Positions 31,554 to 41,595 are shown, counted from the first letter of the stretch. The stretch: 64,000 bases of DNA from Caulobacteraceae bacterium (GCA_027487945.1 JAIYCQ010000024.1:1-64000); one strand, 5' to 3'. Program-made: numbers and translations. Notes: generated by a model not told the origin, from the letters alone.

Positions 31554-33563
31554 CTAGAGGCCGCCCGGGCCGCATTCGGTGGTCAGGTAGGAGTCGATGG
31601 CCGTCAGGACCTCGGCCGCCTGGCCGACTTCCCAGCGGTTGTACTGGTGACCCATGTCCTTGATCGCCAGGTAGCGGTACGGCTTGCCGGTCGACTTCAG
31701 GATCGAGACGAAGCGCTCCGACTCGCTGATCGGCACCGTCACGTCCCGGTCCCCGTGGTAGAGGAAGATCGGGATCGAGACCGTCGAGGCCTTCTCGAAC
31801 GGCGACAGGCCGTTGATGGTCGGCCGCTGCAGTTCGCGCAGGATCCGGCTCTGGTTCACGATCTCGCGGAACTTCTCGATCGAGGCCACGCCGGCGCCGG
31901 CGACGGCGCATTGGTAGATGCCGTTGGGCCGCACCGCGGCCGCCATGGCCGAGTAGCCGCCGTAGGAGTAGCCGTGCATGGCGATGCGGTCAGGCGCGGC
32001 GATGCCCTGGCTGATCAGCCACTTGGCGCCGTCGTCCTTGTCGTCCTGCATCTTCTGGCCCCACTCGGCATCGCCGGCGCGCCACAGCTTCTGACCCCAG
32101 CCTTGCGAGCCGCGGAACTGGGGCTGCAGCACCACATAGCCGCGGGCGGCGAAGTACTGGACCCAGCCGGAGCCGTCCCAGCCCATGTCGTCCCGGGCCC
32201 AGGGTCCGCCGTGCGGCAGGATGATGGTCGGGAAGGGGCCGGCGCCGTAGATTTCCTTCTTCGGCGTGGTCAGGAAGGCCGGGATCATCAGGCCGTCGCG
32301 GGCGGCGTACTGCACCAGGCGGGTGTCGCCCAGGGCGGCGGTGTTCATCCACGGAGCCGAGCGGCCCAGCAGCGTCAGCTTGCCGTCGGACAGCAGATAG
32401 AACTCCGGCGGTTGCGAGGGGCCGGACTTGACGACGATGGCCTTGGTCAGGTCGTCGGACCAGCTGTTCATGCGGACGTCGGCGCCGTCGGCGGTGGAGA
32501 AGCGGGCCCGCTCGCCGGTGGCGATGTCGGTCCAGGCCACAGGAACGGTGGTGACGCCCAGCGCCTTGCGCAGGCCCTTGGTCAGGGCGTCGAGCTTGGG
32601 ATCGACCCAGTACTGGCGGCTGACTTCACCATCGTAGGTGAAGCCCAGCAGGCGGCCGTAGTCGCCCGGAGCGCGCGACTGGATCACGCCGCCGGCGTCG
32701 AACAGCTTGGTCTCGAAGATGGCCTCGACTTCCTTGCGGGCGTCGATGTCGTATTCGTAGATGACCGACTTGTCGCGGCCGGCGCTGCTCTGGACGTAGA
32801 TGATGTTGGGGTCGGCGGTGAAGCCGACGATCTCGCGGGGCTCGCGGTCGGCGGCGAACCAGCGGAAATGCTCTTCCCACTCATTGGTCCGCGGGTTGCG
32901 GATCCACTGGGCGATGTAGACCTTGCCGTTCTCGAAATCGACCGACTGGCGGGCGCGAACCTCGCCCTTCAGGTCGATGAGCTCGCCGCCGAACTTGTCG
33001 GAGGCGGCGAAAACGCGGCCCGAGCGGCCGGTGTAGATGTCGACCTTGTAGATGCCGTCGCGCGCCTGAACGAGGATGTTCTTCGGGTCGGTCGGCAGGG
33101 TGTCGATGACGTTTGCCGCGATGAACTCGTTCTGGTTGTCGCCGCCCAGCGCGTTCATCCACTTCTTGCCGTCGAAGTCGACGATGAAGAGGCGGAAGAC
33201 GTGGGTCTTGGTCGTGCTCTGGGTGTAGGTCTGGCGAACGACCACGGCGACGCGGTCGTTCTTGATGAACTGCACGCTCTGGATGACGTTCGGGGCCGAG
33301 GCGCCGAGGGTCTTGGGCGCTTCGCCGGGCGCGGCGGTGCGCCAGATCGACACCACGGTCTCCTTGCCGTCGGGCGAGGTGACGGCGGCGATGTGCTGAC
33401 CGTCAGGCGAGATCGACACGTTGCGGATCGCGGCCTGGCGGCCGAAGTCTTCCGCGGTCGGGATCTGGGCCGGGGCCTGCCGGGCGAGACTGGCCGGCGC
33501 CGAGGTCAGGCTGATCGCGGCGATCAACGCTGCGATCGGGAAATGTCTCCAACTTAGTTTCAC
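31554..33563 (-). CDS. S9-family prolyl oligopeptidase/acylaminoacyl peptidase
   Basis: An exported serine peptidase, 669 aa. A signal peptide covers residues ~1-27. A seven-bladed propeller-like region follows, starting RNVSISPDGQHIAAVTS. The alpha/beta-hydrolase domain has the catalytic triad Ser533 (HGYSYGGYSA), Asp607 (HGDRDVTVP) and His639 (MGHQYN). It would cut short peptides in the periplasm. It lies between two TonB receptors of a type that may take up peptide-derived ligands. It is divergent from the following receptor gene. Confidence 0.93.
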   Translation of the reverse strand: MKLSWRHFPIAALIAAISLTSAPASLARQAPAQIPTAEDFGRQAAIRNVSISPDGQHIAAVTSPDGKETVVSIWRTAAPGEAPKTLGASAPNVIQSVQFIKNDRVAVVVRQTYTQSTTKTHVFRLFIVDFDGKKWMNALGGDNQNEFIAANVIDTLPTDPKNILVQARDGIYKVDIYTGRSGRVFAASDKFGGELIDLKGEVRARQSVDFENGKVYIAQWIRNPRTNEWEEHFRWFAADREPREIVGFTADPNIIYVQSSAGRDKSVIYEYDIDARKEVEAIFETKLFDAGGVIQSRAPGDYGRLLGFTYDGEVSRQYWVDPKLDALTKGLRKALGVTTVPVAWTDIATGERARFSTADGADVRMNSWSDDLTKAIVVKSGPSQPPEFYLLSDGKLTLLGRSAPWMNTAALGDTRLVQYAARDGLMIPAFLTTPKKEIYGAGPFPTIILPHGGPWARDDMGWDGSGWVQYFAARGYVVLQPQFRGSQGWGQKLWRAGDAEWGQKMQDDKDDGAKWLISQGIAAPDRIAMHGYSYGGYSAMAAAVRPNGIYQCAVAGAGVASIEKFREIVNQSRILRELQRPTINGLSPFEKASTVSIPIFLYHGDRDVTVPISESERFVSILKSTGKPYRYLAIKDMGHQYNRWEVGQAAEVLTAIDSYLTTECGPGGL

Positions 33564-33916
33564 TGTGTCCTCGCGGGTGTCTTGGCTGCCTGCGCCGCCG
33601 CGGGACCATCGGGTCCGCCATGCGCAATGCGGTTCACGCTCACAAGAAGCGCATTACCTGCACCGTAGCGGAGAATGGCGTTTCGCCAACCCCTCGCGCG
33701 GCCCGGCGCCGGCAACAACTGTGGCAGGAAGGCGGTCCGACCGGGCAACTGTGGCGATATTGTAACGGATCGGGGCAAGAACCTGTCGCAATCGCGCTCC
33801 TTCCTTGCCGGTTTGATCCGGGCTGCTACTGTTATCCCCAAGGGGACTCACAGGGTCGGGCAATCCGACTCCGCCAGTCCGTTCGGCTGAATTTTCCTTT
33901 TGGGGGTAGTAGTTAA
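33564..33916. other. Intergenic region between divergent genes
   Basis: Holds the promoters of the S9 peptidase and of the third TonB receptor. I see no RNA gene, repeat or convincing coding frame. Confidence 0.45.
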
Positions 33917-36856
33917 ATGCTTGATCGCAAGTTCCTGATGGGGACGACCGTCATCGCCGGTCTGGCGGCCATGGTTGTCGCCACCGCGCCGACCGCGTCG
34001 TTCGCTCAGACCGCTCCCGCGGAAACCGAAGCGTCCGACGATGAAGCCGAAGTCGAAGCCCTGGTGGTCACCGGCTCGCGCATCCGCCGCAGCGACTTCA
34101 CCAGCGCCGCGCCGATCCAGGTCATCACCACCGAGGAGTCGGTGCTCGAAGGCCTCGTCGACACCGCCGAAATCATCCAGTCCTCGTCGGTCGCGTCCGG
34201 TTCGTTCCAGGCCAACTCGCTGCTCGGCGGTTACCTGATCACCGGCGGCACGAACGTGAACACCATCTCGCTGCGCGGCCTCGGCGCCGAGCGCACGCTG
34301 GTTCTGGTCAACGGCCGTCGCCTGCCGCCCTCGGGCTCCGGCGGCACGGTCGGCCCGGCCGACCTGAACGTCATCCCCTCGACCATCATCGACCGCGTCG
34401 AAATCCTGAAGGACGGCGCCTCGTCGATCTACGGCTCCGACGCCGTCGCCGGCGTGGTCAACTACATCACCAAGACCTCCACCGACGGCATCGAGCTGGA
34501 CGTGTTCGGCCGCGTTCCCGCCGAACAGGGCGGTGAAGTGTTCCAGCTGGCCGCCACCTGGGGCAAGGTCTTCGACCGTGGCTACCTGAGCGCCAGCGCC
34601 AGCTACTACGACCAGAAGGGCCTGCGCGTTAAGGAGCGCGACGACACGGCCTGCGCCATGGACTACTACGTGAACCCGGTCACCGGCGCCCGCGCCGACT
34701 TCACCGACCCGGACACCGGCCAGTTCAAGTGCTACAACGCCATCAACAACGCCTGGCAGGCGGCTGACGTCTACGGCGGCATCTTCCAGTACGACCCGAC
34801 CCTGGCCAACGCCCCTCCGGGCGGCTACCCCGCCGCGGCCCTCGGCCTGCGCGGCGTCCTGCCGAACTGGGTCCGCGCCGCGCGCGCCGGCCAGCCGGCG
34901 ACCTACCCCTACGCCAACTACGACAACGCGGCCTACGACAACACGCACGTCATTTCGCCGATCAAGCGCTCGTCGCTCTACCTGACCGGCGGCTTCGACC
35001 TGACCCCGACCACCGAGGTCTATGGCGAACTGCTGTTCAACCGTCGTGAAGACGAAGTCGACTCCTACCGCTACATCTTCGAGACCGTTGCGCGCACCAA
35101 CCCGAACAACACGGTGGGCGCCGGCCTTGTGGCCGGGGGCCTCGGCGCCAGCGGCGACGCGATCCCGCTGATCATCCTGCCCTCGAACTTCGAGCAGACC
35201 GTCGACTACGTCCGCGCCGTGGGTGGTATCCGCGGTTCGTTCGGCGCCGGCTTCCTCGACGGCTGGGACTGGGACGCCTACGTGATGGCGGGCCGCTCCG
35301 AAGCGACCTACGCGCAGGACTTCACCTATCAGGACCGCGTCTACGCCACGACCGACGCCGGCGTCGCCTGCACCAACTCGCCCTTCCTGGGCAACAAGTC
35401 GGGCTTCAGCTGCGCCTCGCTGCCGGGCGGCATTCCGTGGTTTGATCCGCGCGTGCTCGCCGGCAACTTCAACGCCGCCGAACTGGCCTTCCTGACCGGC
35501 CGCGAAGAAGGCAAGACCACCTACGATCAGGTCATGTTCGAAGGCTCGATCACCGGTGAACTGTTCGATCTGCCGGCCGGCCCGATCGGCGCCGCCTTCG
35601 GCGTCGTCTACCGCAAGGACAAGATCAACGACACGCCGGGCGCCAACGCCCGCGCCCAGAACTACTGGGGCTTCAGCACCAGCGGCATCACCGCCGGCGA
35701 CGACACCGTTTCGGAAGCCTACGCCGAATTCGAAGTTCCGATCGCGCGCGGCCTGCCGGGCATCGAGTCGCTGACGGCCAACATCTCGGGCCGTTACACC
35801 GACTACGAAAGCTACGGCGACGGCTCGACCTACAAGGTCGGCCTGAACTGGCAGATCAACCCGTCCTGGCGGATCCGCGCCACCCGCGGCACCTCGTTCC
35901 GCGCCCCGGCGCTGTTCGAACTCTATCTCGCGGGTCAGACCGGCTTCACGACCGCGGGCGACCCCTGCGTGAACTGGGGTCTGTCGGGCAACTCCAACGT
36001 CCAGGCCAACTGCGCGTCCCAGGGCATTCCGGATGACTACCTCGGCTCGGGCGGCACCCTGATGGTGTCCTCGGGCGGCGGCTTCGGCATCCTGGAAGCT
36101 GAAACCTCGGAAGCCACCACCATCGGCCTCGTCTGGACGCCGTCGTTCATCGGCCTCAGCGTCGCCCTCGACTACTTCGACATCGAAGTGAACGACCAGG
36201 TGGCCCGCTTCGGCGCCGGCAACATCCTGAGCGGCTGCTACGGTGCTGAAACCAGCGACTTCCCGAACGACTACTGCACCCTGATCGACCGTGATCCGGT
36301 GTCGTTCGACATCACGCTGATCAACAACAACTACCTGAACATCAACAGCCAGGCGAACCGCGGTATCGACCTGAACCTGCGCTACGAGCACGAGATCGAC
36401 GCTGGTCGTTTCGTCTTCGACAGCCAGTTCACGTGGCAGCTGGAAGACACCGTTCAACTGCTGACCGGCAGCTCGAACGACTTCAACGGCTCCACCACCG
36501 AGCCGGACTTCACGGGCTCCACCAACCTGCGCTTCGAGCGGGGCGACTGGACCGTGAACTGGGGCGTCGATCTGATCGGCAAGGCCTCGGATTCGGAACT
36601 GCAGAACGACTTCATCAGCAGCACGCGCTACATGCTGGTCCTGGACCGCAAGCAGCACACCGAGTTCACCGCCTACCACACGCTGTCGGTGCGCAAGACC
36701 TGGGACGACCTGTCGGTCCTGGTCGGTGTGAACAACCTGTTCGACGAAGGCGCGCCTTCGCAGTCGTCGGGTCAGTTCCGCATCGGCACCGCCGCGCTGA
36801 ACCTCTACGACCTGCGCGGTCGCCGGGCCTTCTTCAACATCACCAAGCGCTGGTAG
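33917..36856 (+). CDS. TonB-dependent receptor
   Basis: An outer-membrane receptor of 979 aa. A signal peptide ends near ASFAQT. Then come VEALVVTGSRIRRSDF (TonB-box/plug start), SLRGLGAERTLVLVNGRR, ILKDGASSIYGSDAVAGVVNY, and a barrel ending in FNITKRW. This class (GSRIRR, ERTLVLVNGRR) is common in Caulobacterales and Sphingomonadales. Ligand unknown. It is divergent from an S9 peptidase. A strong terminator follows. Confidence 0.93.
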   Translation: MLDRKFLMGTTVIAGLAAMVVATAPTASFAQTAPAETEASDDEAEVEALVVTGSRIRRSDFTSAAPIQVITTEESVLEGLVDTAEIIQSSSVASGSFQANSLLGGYLITGGTNVNTISLRGLGAERTLVLVNGRRLPPSGSGGTVGPADLNVIPSTIIDRVEILKDGASSIYGSDAVAGVVNYITKTSTDGIELDVFGRVPAEQGGEVFQLAATWGKVFDRGYLSASASYYDQKGLRVKERDDTACAMDYYVNPVTGARADFTDPDTGQFKCYNAINNAWQAADVYGGIFQYDPTLANAPPGGYPAAALGLRGVLPNWVRAARAGQPATYPYANYDNAAYDNTHVISPIKRSSLYLTGGFDLTPTTEVYGELLFNRREDEVDSYRYIFETVARTNPNNTVGAGLVAGGLGASGDAIPLIILPSNFEQTVDYVRAVGGIRGSFGAGFLDGWDWDAYVMAGRSEATYAQDFTYQDRVYATTDAGVACTNSPFLGNKSGFSCASLPGGIPWFDPRVLAGNFNAAELAFLTGREEGKTTYDQVMFEGSITGELFDLPAGPIGAAFGVVYRKDKINDTPGANARAQNYWGFSTSGITAGDDTVSEAYAEFEVPIARGLPGIESLTANISGRYTDYESYGDGSTYKVGLNWQINPSWRIRATRGTSFRAPALFELYLAGQTGFTTAGDPCVNWGLSGNSNVQANCASQGIPDDYLGSGGTLMVSSGGGFGILEAETSEATTIGLVWTPSFIGLSVALDYFDIEVNDQVARFGAGNILSGCYGAETSDFPNDYCTLIDRDPVSFDITLINNNYLNINSQANRGIDLNLRYEHEIDAGRFVFDSQFTWQLEDTVQLLTGSSNDFNGSTTEPDFTGSTNLRFERGDWTVNWGVDLIGKASDSELQNDFISSTRYMLVLDRKQHTEFTAYHTLSVRKTWDDLSVLVGVNNLFDEGAPSQSSGQFRIGTAALNLYDLRGRRAFFNITKRW

Positions 36857-36884
36857 GCTTCGGCTCCAGCTCTGGACGACCAGG

Positions 36885-36918
36885 AACGCGGCGGGGGAAA
36901 CCCCGCCGCGTTTTCTTT
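36885..36918 (+). terminator. Rho-independent terminator
   Basis: Perfect 12-bp stem AACGCGGCGGGG with CCCCGCCGCGTT and a GAAA loop, followed by TTCTTTT, 28 nt after the receptor stop. Confidence 0.94.
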
Positions 36919-37401
36919 TGCCGGTGGTGGTGCGGCCGGGGTCGCCCTGCGTCCCTCGGCGCGCCCCTGCGGTCCCGCTGGGGATGTCGACGCCAGAAGG
37001 CTGCCATAGACGCCATGCAGTTCAGCGCCGAAGGCGCGCGTCGCGGTAAGCAAGACGTTCGAACTGCGGGACTCCGAAGACAGATACTCAGGGGACAAGG
37101 CGGGACAATTCGCCCTTCCGGACCCGACCGCGCCGCGACGCCGGGGCGGCCGGGCGCCCCCGTGCGGCCCACGGGCGCATACTTGCGGCATGAGATACCG
37201 TGATCCCGTCGGACCCCTTTGCAGCAAACGGCCGCGCCCTGCCCCTGGCGGCGGCGCAGCGCCCGCGCTGCAGGCTCCTGACGCCAGCGCGCACCGTTCC
37301 GTCCCCCTGTCGTCGAGCCAGGCCTCCCGTCCACAGCCCGCCCGCAATCCGCCTGAAGACAGTGGATACCGCCTGATCGGCGCAGCCCAGGCCGCCGGCG
37401 G
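36919..37401. other. Gene-free stretch before the sppA hairpin
   Basis: About 480 bp. Open frames exist on both strands because of the high GC, but none has a ribosome site or a recognisable protein. I see nothing else. Confidence 0.4.
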
Positions 37402-37445
37402 CACGACGAAGGCCCCGGCGATCGCTCGCCGGGGCCTTCGTCGTG
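37402..37445. terminator. Perfect 20-bp inverted repeat downstream of sppA
   Basis: Arms 37,402-37,421 and 37,426-37,445 are perfectly complementary, with a 4-nt TCGC loop. It starts 14 nt after the sppA stop on the minus strand. The stem is very stable but there is no T-run, so it may act as a 3' end protector rather than a classical terminator. Confidence 0.75.
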
Positions 37446-37459
37446 ATGTGTCGCCCGGG

Positions 37460-39253
37460 CTAGTGGATCGGCGTCGGGGCCAGGACCGTGGCGCCCCGCT
37501 CCCGCAGGCGGGCGGTGGCCATCTCGTCGAGGATCGCCTCGGCGCGAGGGTCGCCCATCACCCAGCCGGCGGCGGCAACGGTCCGAAGCGAGGTCGAGCT
37601 GACCCCGAACATCTTCTCGAAGGCCTCGAACGGCGAGCCGGCGCCGCCGACGTGCTTGATCCGGACCTCGCCCTTGAGGTTGGCCAGGGCCTTGGCCCGC
37701 TCGATGGCGTCATAGTAGCCGCCGATCTGGTCGACCAGCTTCAGCTGGCGGGCCTGTACGCCGGTCCAGACGCGGCCCTTGGCCAGTTCGCGCACCTGGG
37801 CGGCGGGGATCTTGCGACCCTCCGAAACCCGCTTCACGAAGCCCTCGTAGATGCGGTCCATCCAGCCGGCGAACGCCGCCCGCTGGGTGGGGTTGAAGGT
37901 CTCGCCGGTTCCGAAGGCGCTGGCGTACTGGCCGCCCACCGCCGTCTGGCGCACATCGACGCCGAAGCGGCCCAGCGCGTCCCCGAGCACGAACTTGCCG
38001 CCGTAGACCCCGATGGAGCCGGTCAGGGTGGTCGGCTGGGCGACGATGCTGCTGGCGTCCGAGGAGATCCAGTAGCCGCCCGAGGCCGCATAGGTGCCCA
38101 TGCTGACCACGACCGGCTTGCCGGCCTTCTTGGCGGCGCGGACGGCGGCCAGGATCTGCTCGGACGCGGTGTCCGAACCGCCGGGGGAGGAGACGCGGAA
38201 GACGATGGCCTTCACGTCCTTGTCCTCGATGGCCGCGTAGAACGAGTCCGCCACGTCATCGGACCACACCGTCTCGTCGCCGCCGAAAGGATTACCGCCG
38301 CCGCTGGCGCCGGTCATGATCGGGCCCTCGGCGCCGATCACCGCGATGGCCGGCTTGCCGCCCATCATCGACGCCGTCCTCGCCTCGCGGCGCACCGTCG
38401 ACATGTAGTCGGCGAAGTCGGTCAGCTGGGCCTTCTTGCCGACCTTGGCCAGCAAGGCGTCGGCGGTGTCGCGCACCTGGCCGACGCCGTCGATCAGGCC
38501 CTTGGCCTTCGCGTCTTCGGCCGAATAGGGGCCGGCCTCAAACATGCGGGCGAAGGCGATCGGCTCCTTCTTGCGGTCGATGGCCGCCGTCAGCACGGCG
38601 GTGCGGTAGATGGACGTCATCCACGACAGCTCCGCCTCCTTGTGGGCGGGCGTGTAGTTGTCGAACAGGTACGGGTTGACCGCGTTCTTGTACTCGCGGC
38701 GCTGCTCGAACTCGGCCTTGACGCCGTATTTCTCGAACAGTCGCTTGAAGAACATGTCCTCGACCGCGAAGCCCGTGGCCTGGAAGGCGCTGTCGGGCTG
38801 CATCCACAGCTGGTCGGTCGCCGCGCCGAGCATATAGGTCGAGGTGACCACGCCGGACGGATAGAGACCCTGGCTGTGCGCCCAGATCGGCTTGCCGGAC
38901 TGACGGAAGCGCAGGAAGGCCTGGCGCAGCTCGTCGGCGGCGGCCGGGGCCATGCCGCCCTCGGGCAGGCGCACGAAGATCGCCTTCACCTTGTCGTCGG
39001 TCTGGGCATGGTTGAGCGCCTCGACCACCGAGATCACCGACATGCCCGAGCCGCCGAACATGGCGAACGGATTCTGCGGATCCTGGTCGGTCAGGCCGTC
39101 ACGCAGGTCGAGCTGCAGGACCGCCGCCGACGGCGTCGTGTCCTTGGGCTGGGCGCTCGCCACGATCGACATGATCAGCAGGAACGGTACGACGACGAAA
39201 AACACCAGCAGACCGGCGAACACGCCGGCCATGGTCAGAAAGAACTGCTTCAT
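37460..39253 (-). CDS. sppA: Signal peptide peptidase SppA, 67K type
   Basis: An inner-membrane peptidase that degrades released signal peptides. 597 aa with one N-terminal TM helix (residues 6-32). The two tandem SppA halves carry the catalytic dyad Lys189 (REYKNAVNP) and Ser391 (YAASGGYW), which matches the long two-domain E. coli form (618 aa). The FVRLPEGG and FRVSSPGGSDTAS blocks are typical. A very stable hairpin follows the stop. Confidence 0.95.
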   Translation of the reverse strand: MKQFFLTMAGVFAGLLVFFVVVPFLLIMSIVASAQPKDTTPSAAVLQLDLRDGLTDQDPQNPFAMFGGSGMSVISVVEALNHAQTDDKVKAIFVRLPEGGMAPAAADELRQAFLRFRQSGKPIWAHSQGLYPSGVVTSTYMLGAATDQLWMQPDSAFQATGFAVEDMFFKRLFEKYGVKAEFEQRREYKNAVNPYLFDNYTPAHKEAELSWMTSIYRTAVLTAAIDRKKEPIAFARMFEAGPYSAEDAKAKGLIDGVGQVRDTADALLAKVGKKAQLTDFADYMSTVRREARTASMMGGKPAIAVIGAEGPIMTGASGGGNPFGGDETVWSDDVADSFYAAIEDKDVKAIVFRVSSPGGSDTASEQILAAVRAAKKAGKPVVVSMGTYAASGGYWISSDASSIVAQPTTLTGSIGVYGGKFVLGDALGRFGVDVRQTAVGGQYASAFGTGETFNPTQRAAFAGWMDRIYEGFVKRVSEGRKIPAAQVRELAKGRVWTGVQARQLKLVDQIGGYYDAIERAKALANLKGEVRIKHVGGAGSPFEAFEKMFGVSSTSLRTVAAAGWVMGDPRAEAILDEMATARLRERGATVLAPTPIH

Positions 39254-39387
39254 CGGTCACCCGGGTTGAAAGTCGCGCTCACGCTACAGGGTGGGGCGCT
39301 GCGGTCAAATGAACACGCGGCAACACTGGCGATTGTTTTGGTGCTGGCATCGGGCCTTTGCCCTGCCGGGCCGGGGAAAGGCCCTCG

Positions 39388-39412
39388 GGAGCGCGTGTTT
39401 CGCACGCGCTCC
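39388..39412 (-). terminator. Hairpin downstream of tRNA-Pro
   Basis: 10-bp perfect stem (GGAGCGCGTG with CACGCGCTCC, 5-nt loop). It lies 28 nt beyond the 3' end of tRNA-Pro on the minus strand, with a short T-run eight bases later. Probable terminator. Confidence 0.6.
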
Positions 39413-39440
39413 GAAGGATCTGGTCGGGCGCCAGAAGAAT

Positions 39441-39517
39441 TGGTCGGAGTGAGAGGATTCGAACCTCCGACCCCCGCCTCCCGAAGACGGTGCTCTACCA
39501 GGCTGAGCTACACTCCG
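39441..39517 (-). tRNA. tRNA-Pro (CGG)
   Basis: A 77-nt cloverleaf with encoded CCA. The anticodon loop TTCGGGA gives CGG, which reads CCG. Acceptor stem CGGAGTG with CACTCCG pairs fully. Confidence 0.95.
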
Positions 39518-39675
39518 ACTAGAGGAGGGGGCTTATAGAGACGAGTCGTCAGGCCTGCAAGCGACCATATCGGGGCTCTGAAAATGGCTTTCACAGCGGC
39601 GTTGCATCCTGCCTTCGCCTGCGCTATCTCACCCGCCTCTCGCGACCCGGTTCGTCCGGGCTCCGCCGTTCCTGC

Positions 39676-39749
39676 TGGGGAATGGTGTAATGGTAACACT
39701 GCGGTTTTTGGTACCGTCATTCTAGGTTCGAGTCCTAGTTCCCCAGCCA
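39676..39749 (+). tRNA. tRNA-Gln (TTG), integration target
   Basis: A 74-nt cloverleaf. Acceptor TGGGGAA with TTCCCCA, then GCCA; anticodon loop TTTTGGT gives TTG. The last 17 nt occur again at 63,624-63,640, so its 3' end is the attachment site of the element that starts here. The tRNA remains intact because the element restores the 3' end. Confidence 0.95.
39733..39749 (+). repeat. attL: 3' end of tRNA-Gln
   Basis: TCCTAGTTCCCCAGCCA, identical to 63,624-63,640. It covers the end of the T arm, the acceptor strand and CCA. With two mismatches the match extends six bases further left, through TTCG. Confidence 0.9.
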
Positions 39750-39811
39750 CTTTCTTCAAGTCACTGACAGGGTTGAAAGACCCTGGCCCGCAAGGGGTTT
39801 CAGTAGCGGCC

Positions 39812-39831
39812 TGCTAATTCAGGGTGCTAAT
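39812..39831 (+). repeat. Candidate integrase arm-type sites, left end
   Basis: TGCTAAT twice, 13 bp start to start (39,812 and 39,825), just before the recombinase start codon. The right end of the element carries GCTAAT twice at the same spacing, as expected for arm sites of a tyrosine recombinase. Confidence 0.55.
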
Positions 39832-39834
39832 GGA

Positions 39835-41595
39835 ATGGGACTGATGACCAACCTCATCCAGCGTTCAAAGGGCGGCAACTTCTACGTGGTGGTCAATGTG
39901 CCGCCCCGTGCCCGGCACCTGTTTGGCGGCAAGAAGCAGGTCTGGAAATCGACGGGCACCCGCGACAGGATTGAGGCCATCAGGATCGGTGCTCCGATCA
40001 TTGTGGAACTGAAGTCCAAGGTTGCGTCGGCAGCGGCCCAATCGGAGCCGAAATCCGGGGCGATGATAGATGTCGTCCCACCTGTATCGAACTCGTCAGA
40101 ACCGCTGATGCTGTCTCCCGACGCAGTGGGTCCTGCGCTACTCAGATGGCGCGCGGGTGAAATCGAACGATGCCGAATTGCGGCATTCAATGGTTTGGTG
40201 CCTACGGGATATGAGGATGACTATGAGAGGGGGGTGAGCCTCACCCGGCGCCGTTTGTTGAGATTGCGGATTTTTGGCTCCATCCCCGAGTTTGAGGATC
40301 GGATGCGAGGTGCGCTGGCGTCGCAGGGCATCGTTCTAGAGCCGGGCCATCCAGCCCTGAAGTCGGAGGGGCTCCGGAAAGCCTTCGGAGAACAATGGCG
40401 CGAAGCTCACCGCCGCTATGACTTGTTCTGCACCGGAATATTTGGCGACGAACCACCTAATCCCAACCAGGGGCGGGAGGCGCGGTCTGAGCAGTCGCCG
40501 AAGTCGCCCTCTCCGTCCTTGCTGACCGTGTTCGACAAGTTTGCGATCAGCAAGGACATCCCCGATGCCGCTCGAAAACGCGGCTACGTCATCCGGCTGA
40601 CCCAGTTCCTTGGAAACGATGCCATTGCTGGAATCAGCCCGGCGTTGATGGACGATTTTAAGGTCCAGCTTCGACGCTTCCCCAATACGAAGCGGGACAT
40701 TTCCAACCTCTCATTCGGAGAGGTAATTCTCCAATTCGAGCGAATGGAAGCTCGCGCCGACCCTTCTGCCCGCCCGACGTTCAAGCGTTTGGCGCCGAAG
40801 ACAATTTGGAATTGGTTCTCGACGTTCAACAGTCTCTTCAAATACGCGCTGGCTCTAAACTACATCGACAAAAACCCCGTTGCCGATCTGATGTCCGACT
40901 TGGACAAGACGGCTGAGGTGGAGCGCGTGGCGTATGATGCCGCCGATATCGAAGCCATCTTTTCGCGGCCAATGTTCGCTGGCCACCATGATGATGGCAG
41001 TGAGCGTTTGCAGGGTTACCGAGAACGCCCTGGCTCCTACGTTCGCAAAGACGAGGCCTACTGGCTGCCCATCTTTTGCCTTTGGCATGGATGCCGTCTC
41101 GAAGAGGTGGGGGCTGCCCGCGTTCGGGACATCAAAGATGAGGACGGCATTACCTACCTCGACCTGCGGGACAGGCTTTTGAAGAATCCGCAGAGCCGAC
41201 GACAACTGCCGCTGCATGCTGAAATGCAGCGTTTAGGCTTCCTAGACTACGTGGCAGGGCTTGATCAGGACGGATACCTTTTTCCAGGCCTTCCCCATGA
41301 TCCTAATGATGATCTGGCTTCCACGCGTCTATTTTCGAAATGGTGGGGCCGCTGGTGCAAGGCAAACGCTGACATACCGGGGTCGGGCTTTGACGAACCA
41401 GCCAAGGTCTTCCACAGCTTCCGGCACAGCTTCAAGCGGGCGTGTCGAGAAGGCGGGGTGTCGGAAGAGTTCAGCGACCTCTTGACCGGCCACAAGGGAA
41501 ACAATCACGCGGGTAGAGACTACGGTCGCGGAGTCCGAGTAGCGGTTCTTGCAGAGCAGATCGAACGCGTCCGCTATCAGACATTTCCCATATAG
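39835..41595 (+). CDS. Tyrosine recombinase (integrase)
   Basis: Catalyses integration and excision at the tRNA-Gln att site. 586 aa. The N-terminal ~50 residues resemble the DUF6538-type arm-binding domain (FYVVVNVPPRARHLFGGKKQVWKS). The core-binding domain lies at ~225-350. The catalytic residues are all present: Arg421 (WHGCRLEE), His527 and Arg530 (HSFRHSF), His553 (TGHKGN) and Tyr563 (GRDYGRG). It is transcribed away from the tRNA and ends 57 bp before the serine recombinase gene. Confidence 0.95.
   Translation: MGLMTNLIQRSKGGNFYVVVNVPPRARHLFGGKKQVWKSTGTRDRIEAIRIGAPIIVELKSKVASAAAQSEPKSGAMIDVVPPVSNSSEPLMLSPDAVGPALLRWRAGEIERCRIAAFNGLVPTGYEDDYERGVSLTRRRLLRLRIFGSIPEFEDRMRGALASQGIVLEPGHPALKSEGLRKAFGEQWREAHRRYDLFCTGIFGDEPPNPNQGREARSEQSPKSPSPSLLTVFDKFAISKDIPDAARKRGYVIRLTQFLGNDAIAGISPALMDDFKVQLRRFPNTKRDISNLSFGEVILQFERMEARADPSARPTFKRLAPKTIWNWFSTFNSLFKYALALNYIDKNPVADLMSDLDKTAEVERVAYDAADIEAIFSRPMFAGHHDDGSERLQGYRERPGSYVRKDEAYWLPIFCLWHGCRLEEVGAARVRDIKDEDGITYLDLRDRLLKNPQSRRQLPLHAEMQRLGFLDYVAGLDQDGYLFPGLPHDPNDDLASTRLFSKWWGRWCKANADIPGSGFDEPAKVFHSFRHSFKRACREGGVSEEFSDLLTGHKGNNHAGRDYGRGVRVAVLAEQIERVRYQTFPI

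Noticed and set aside
33848-36679. A long minus-strand frame opposite the third TonB receptor
   Set aside because: Antisense shadow; no signal peptide or family, and the terminator belongs to the plus strand.
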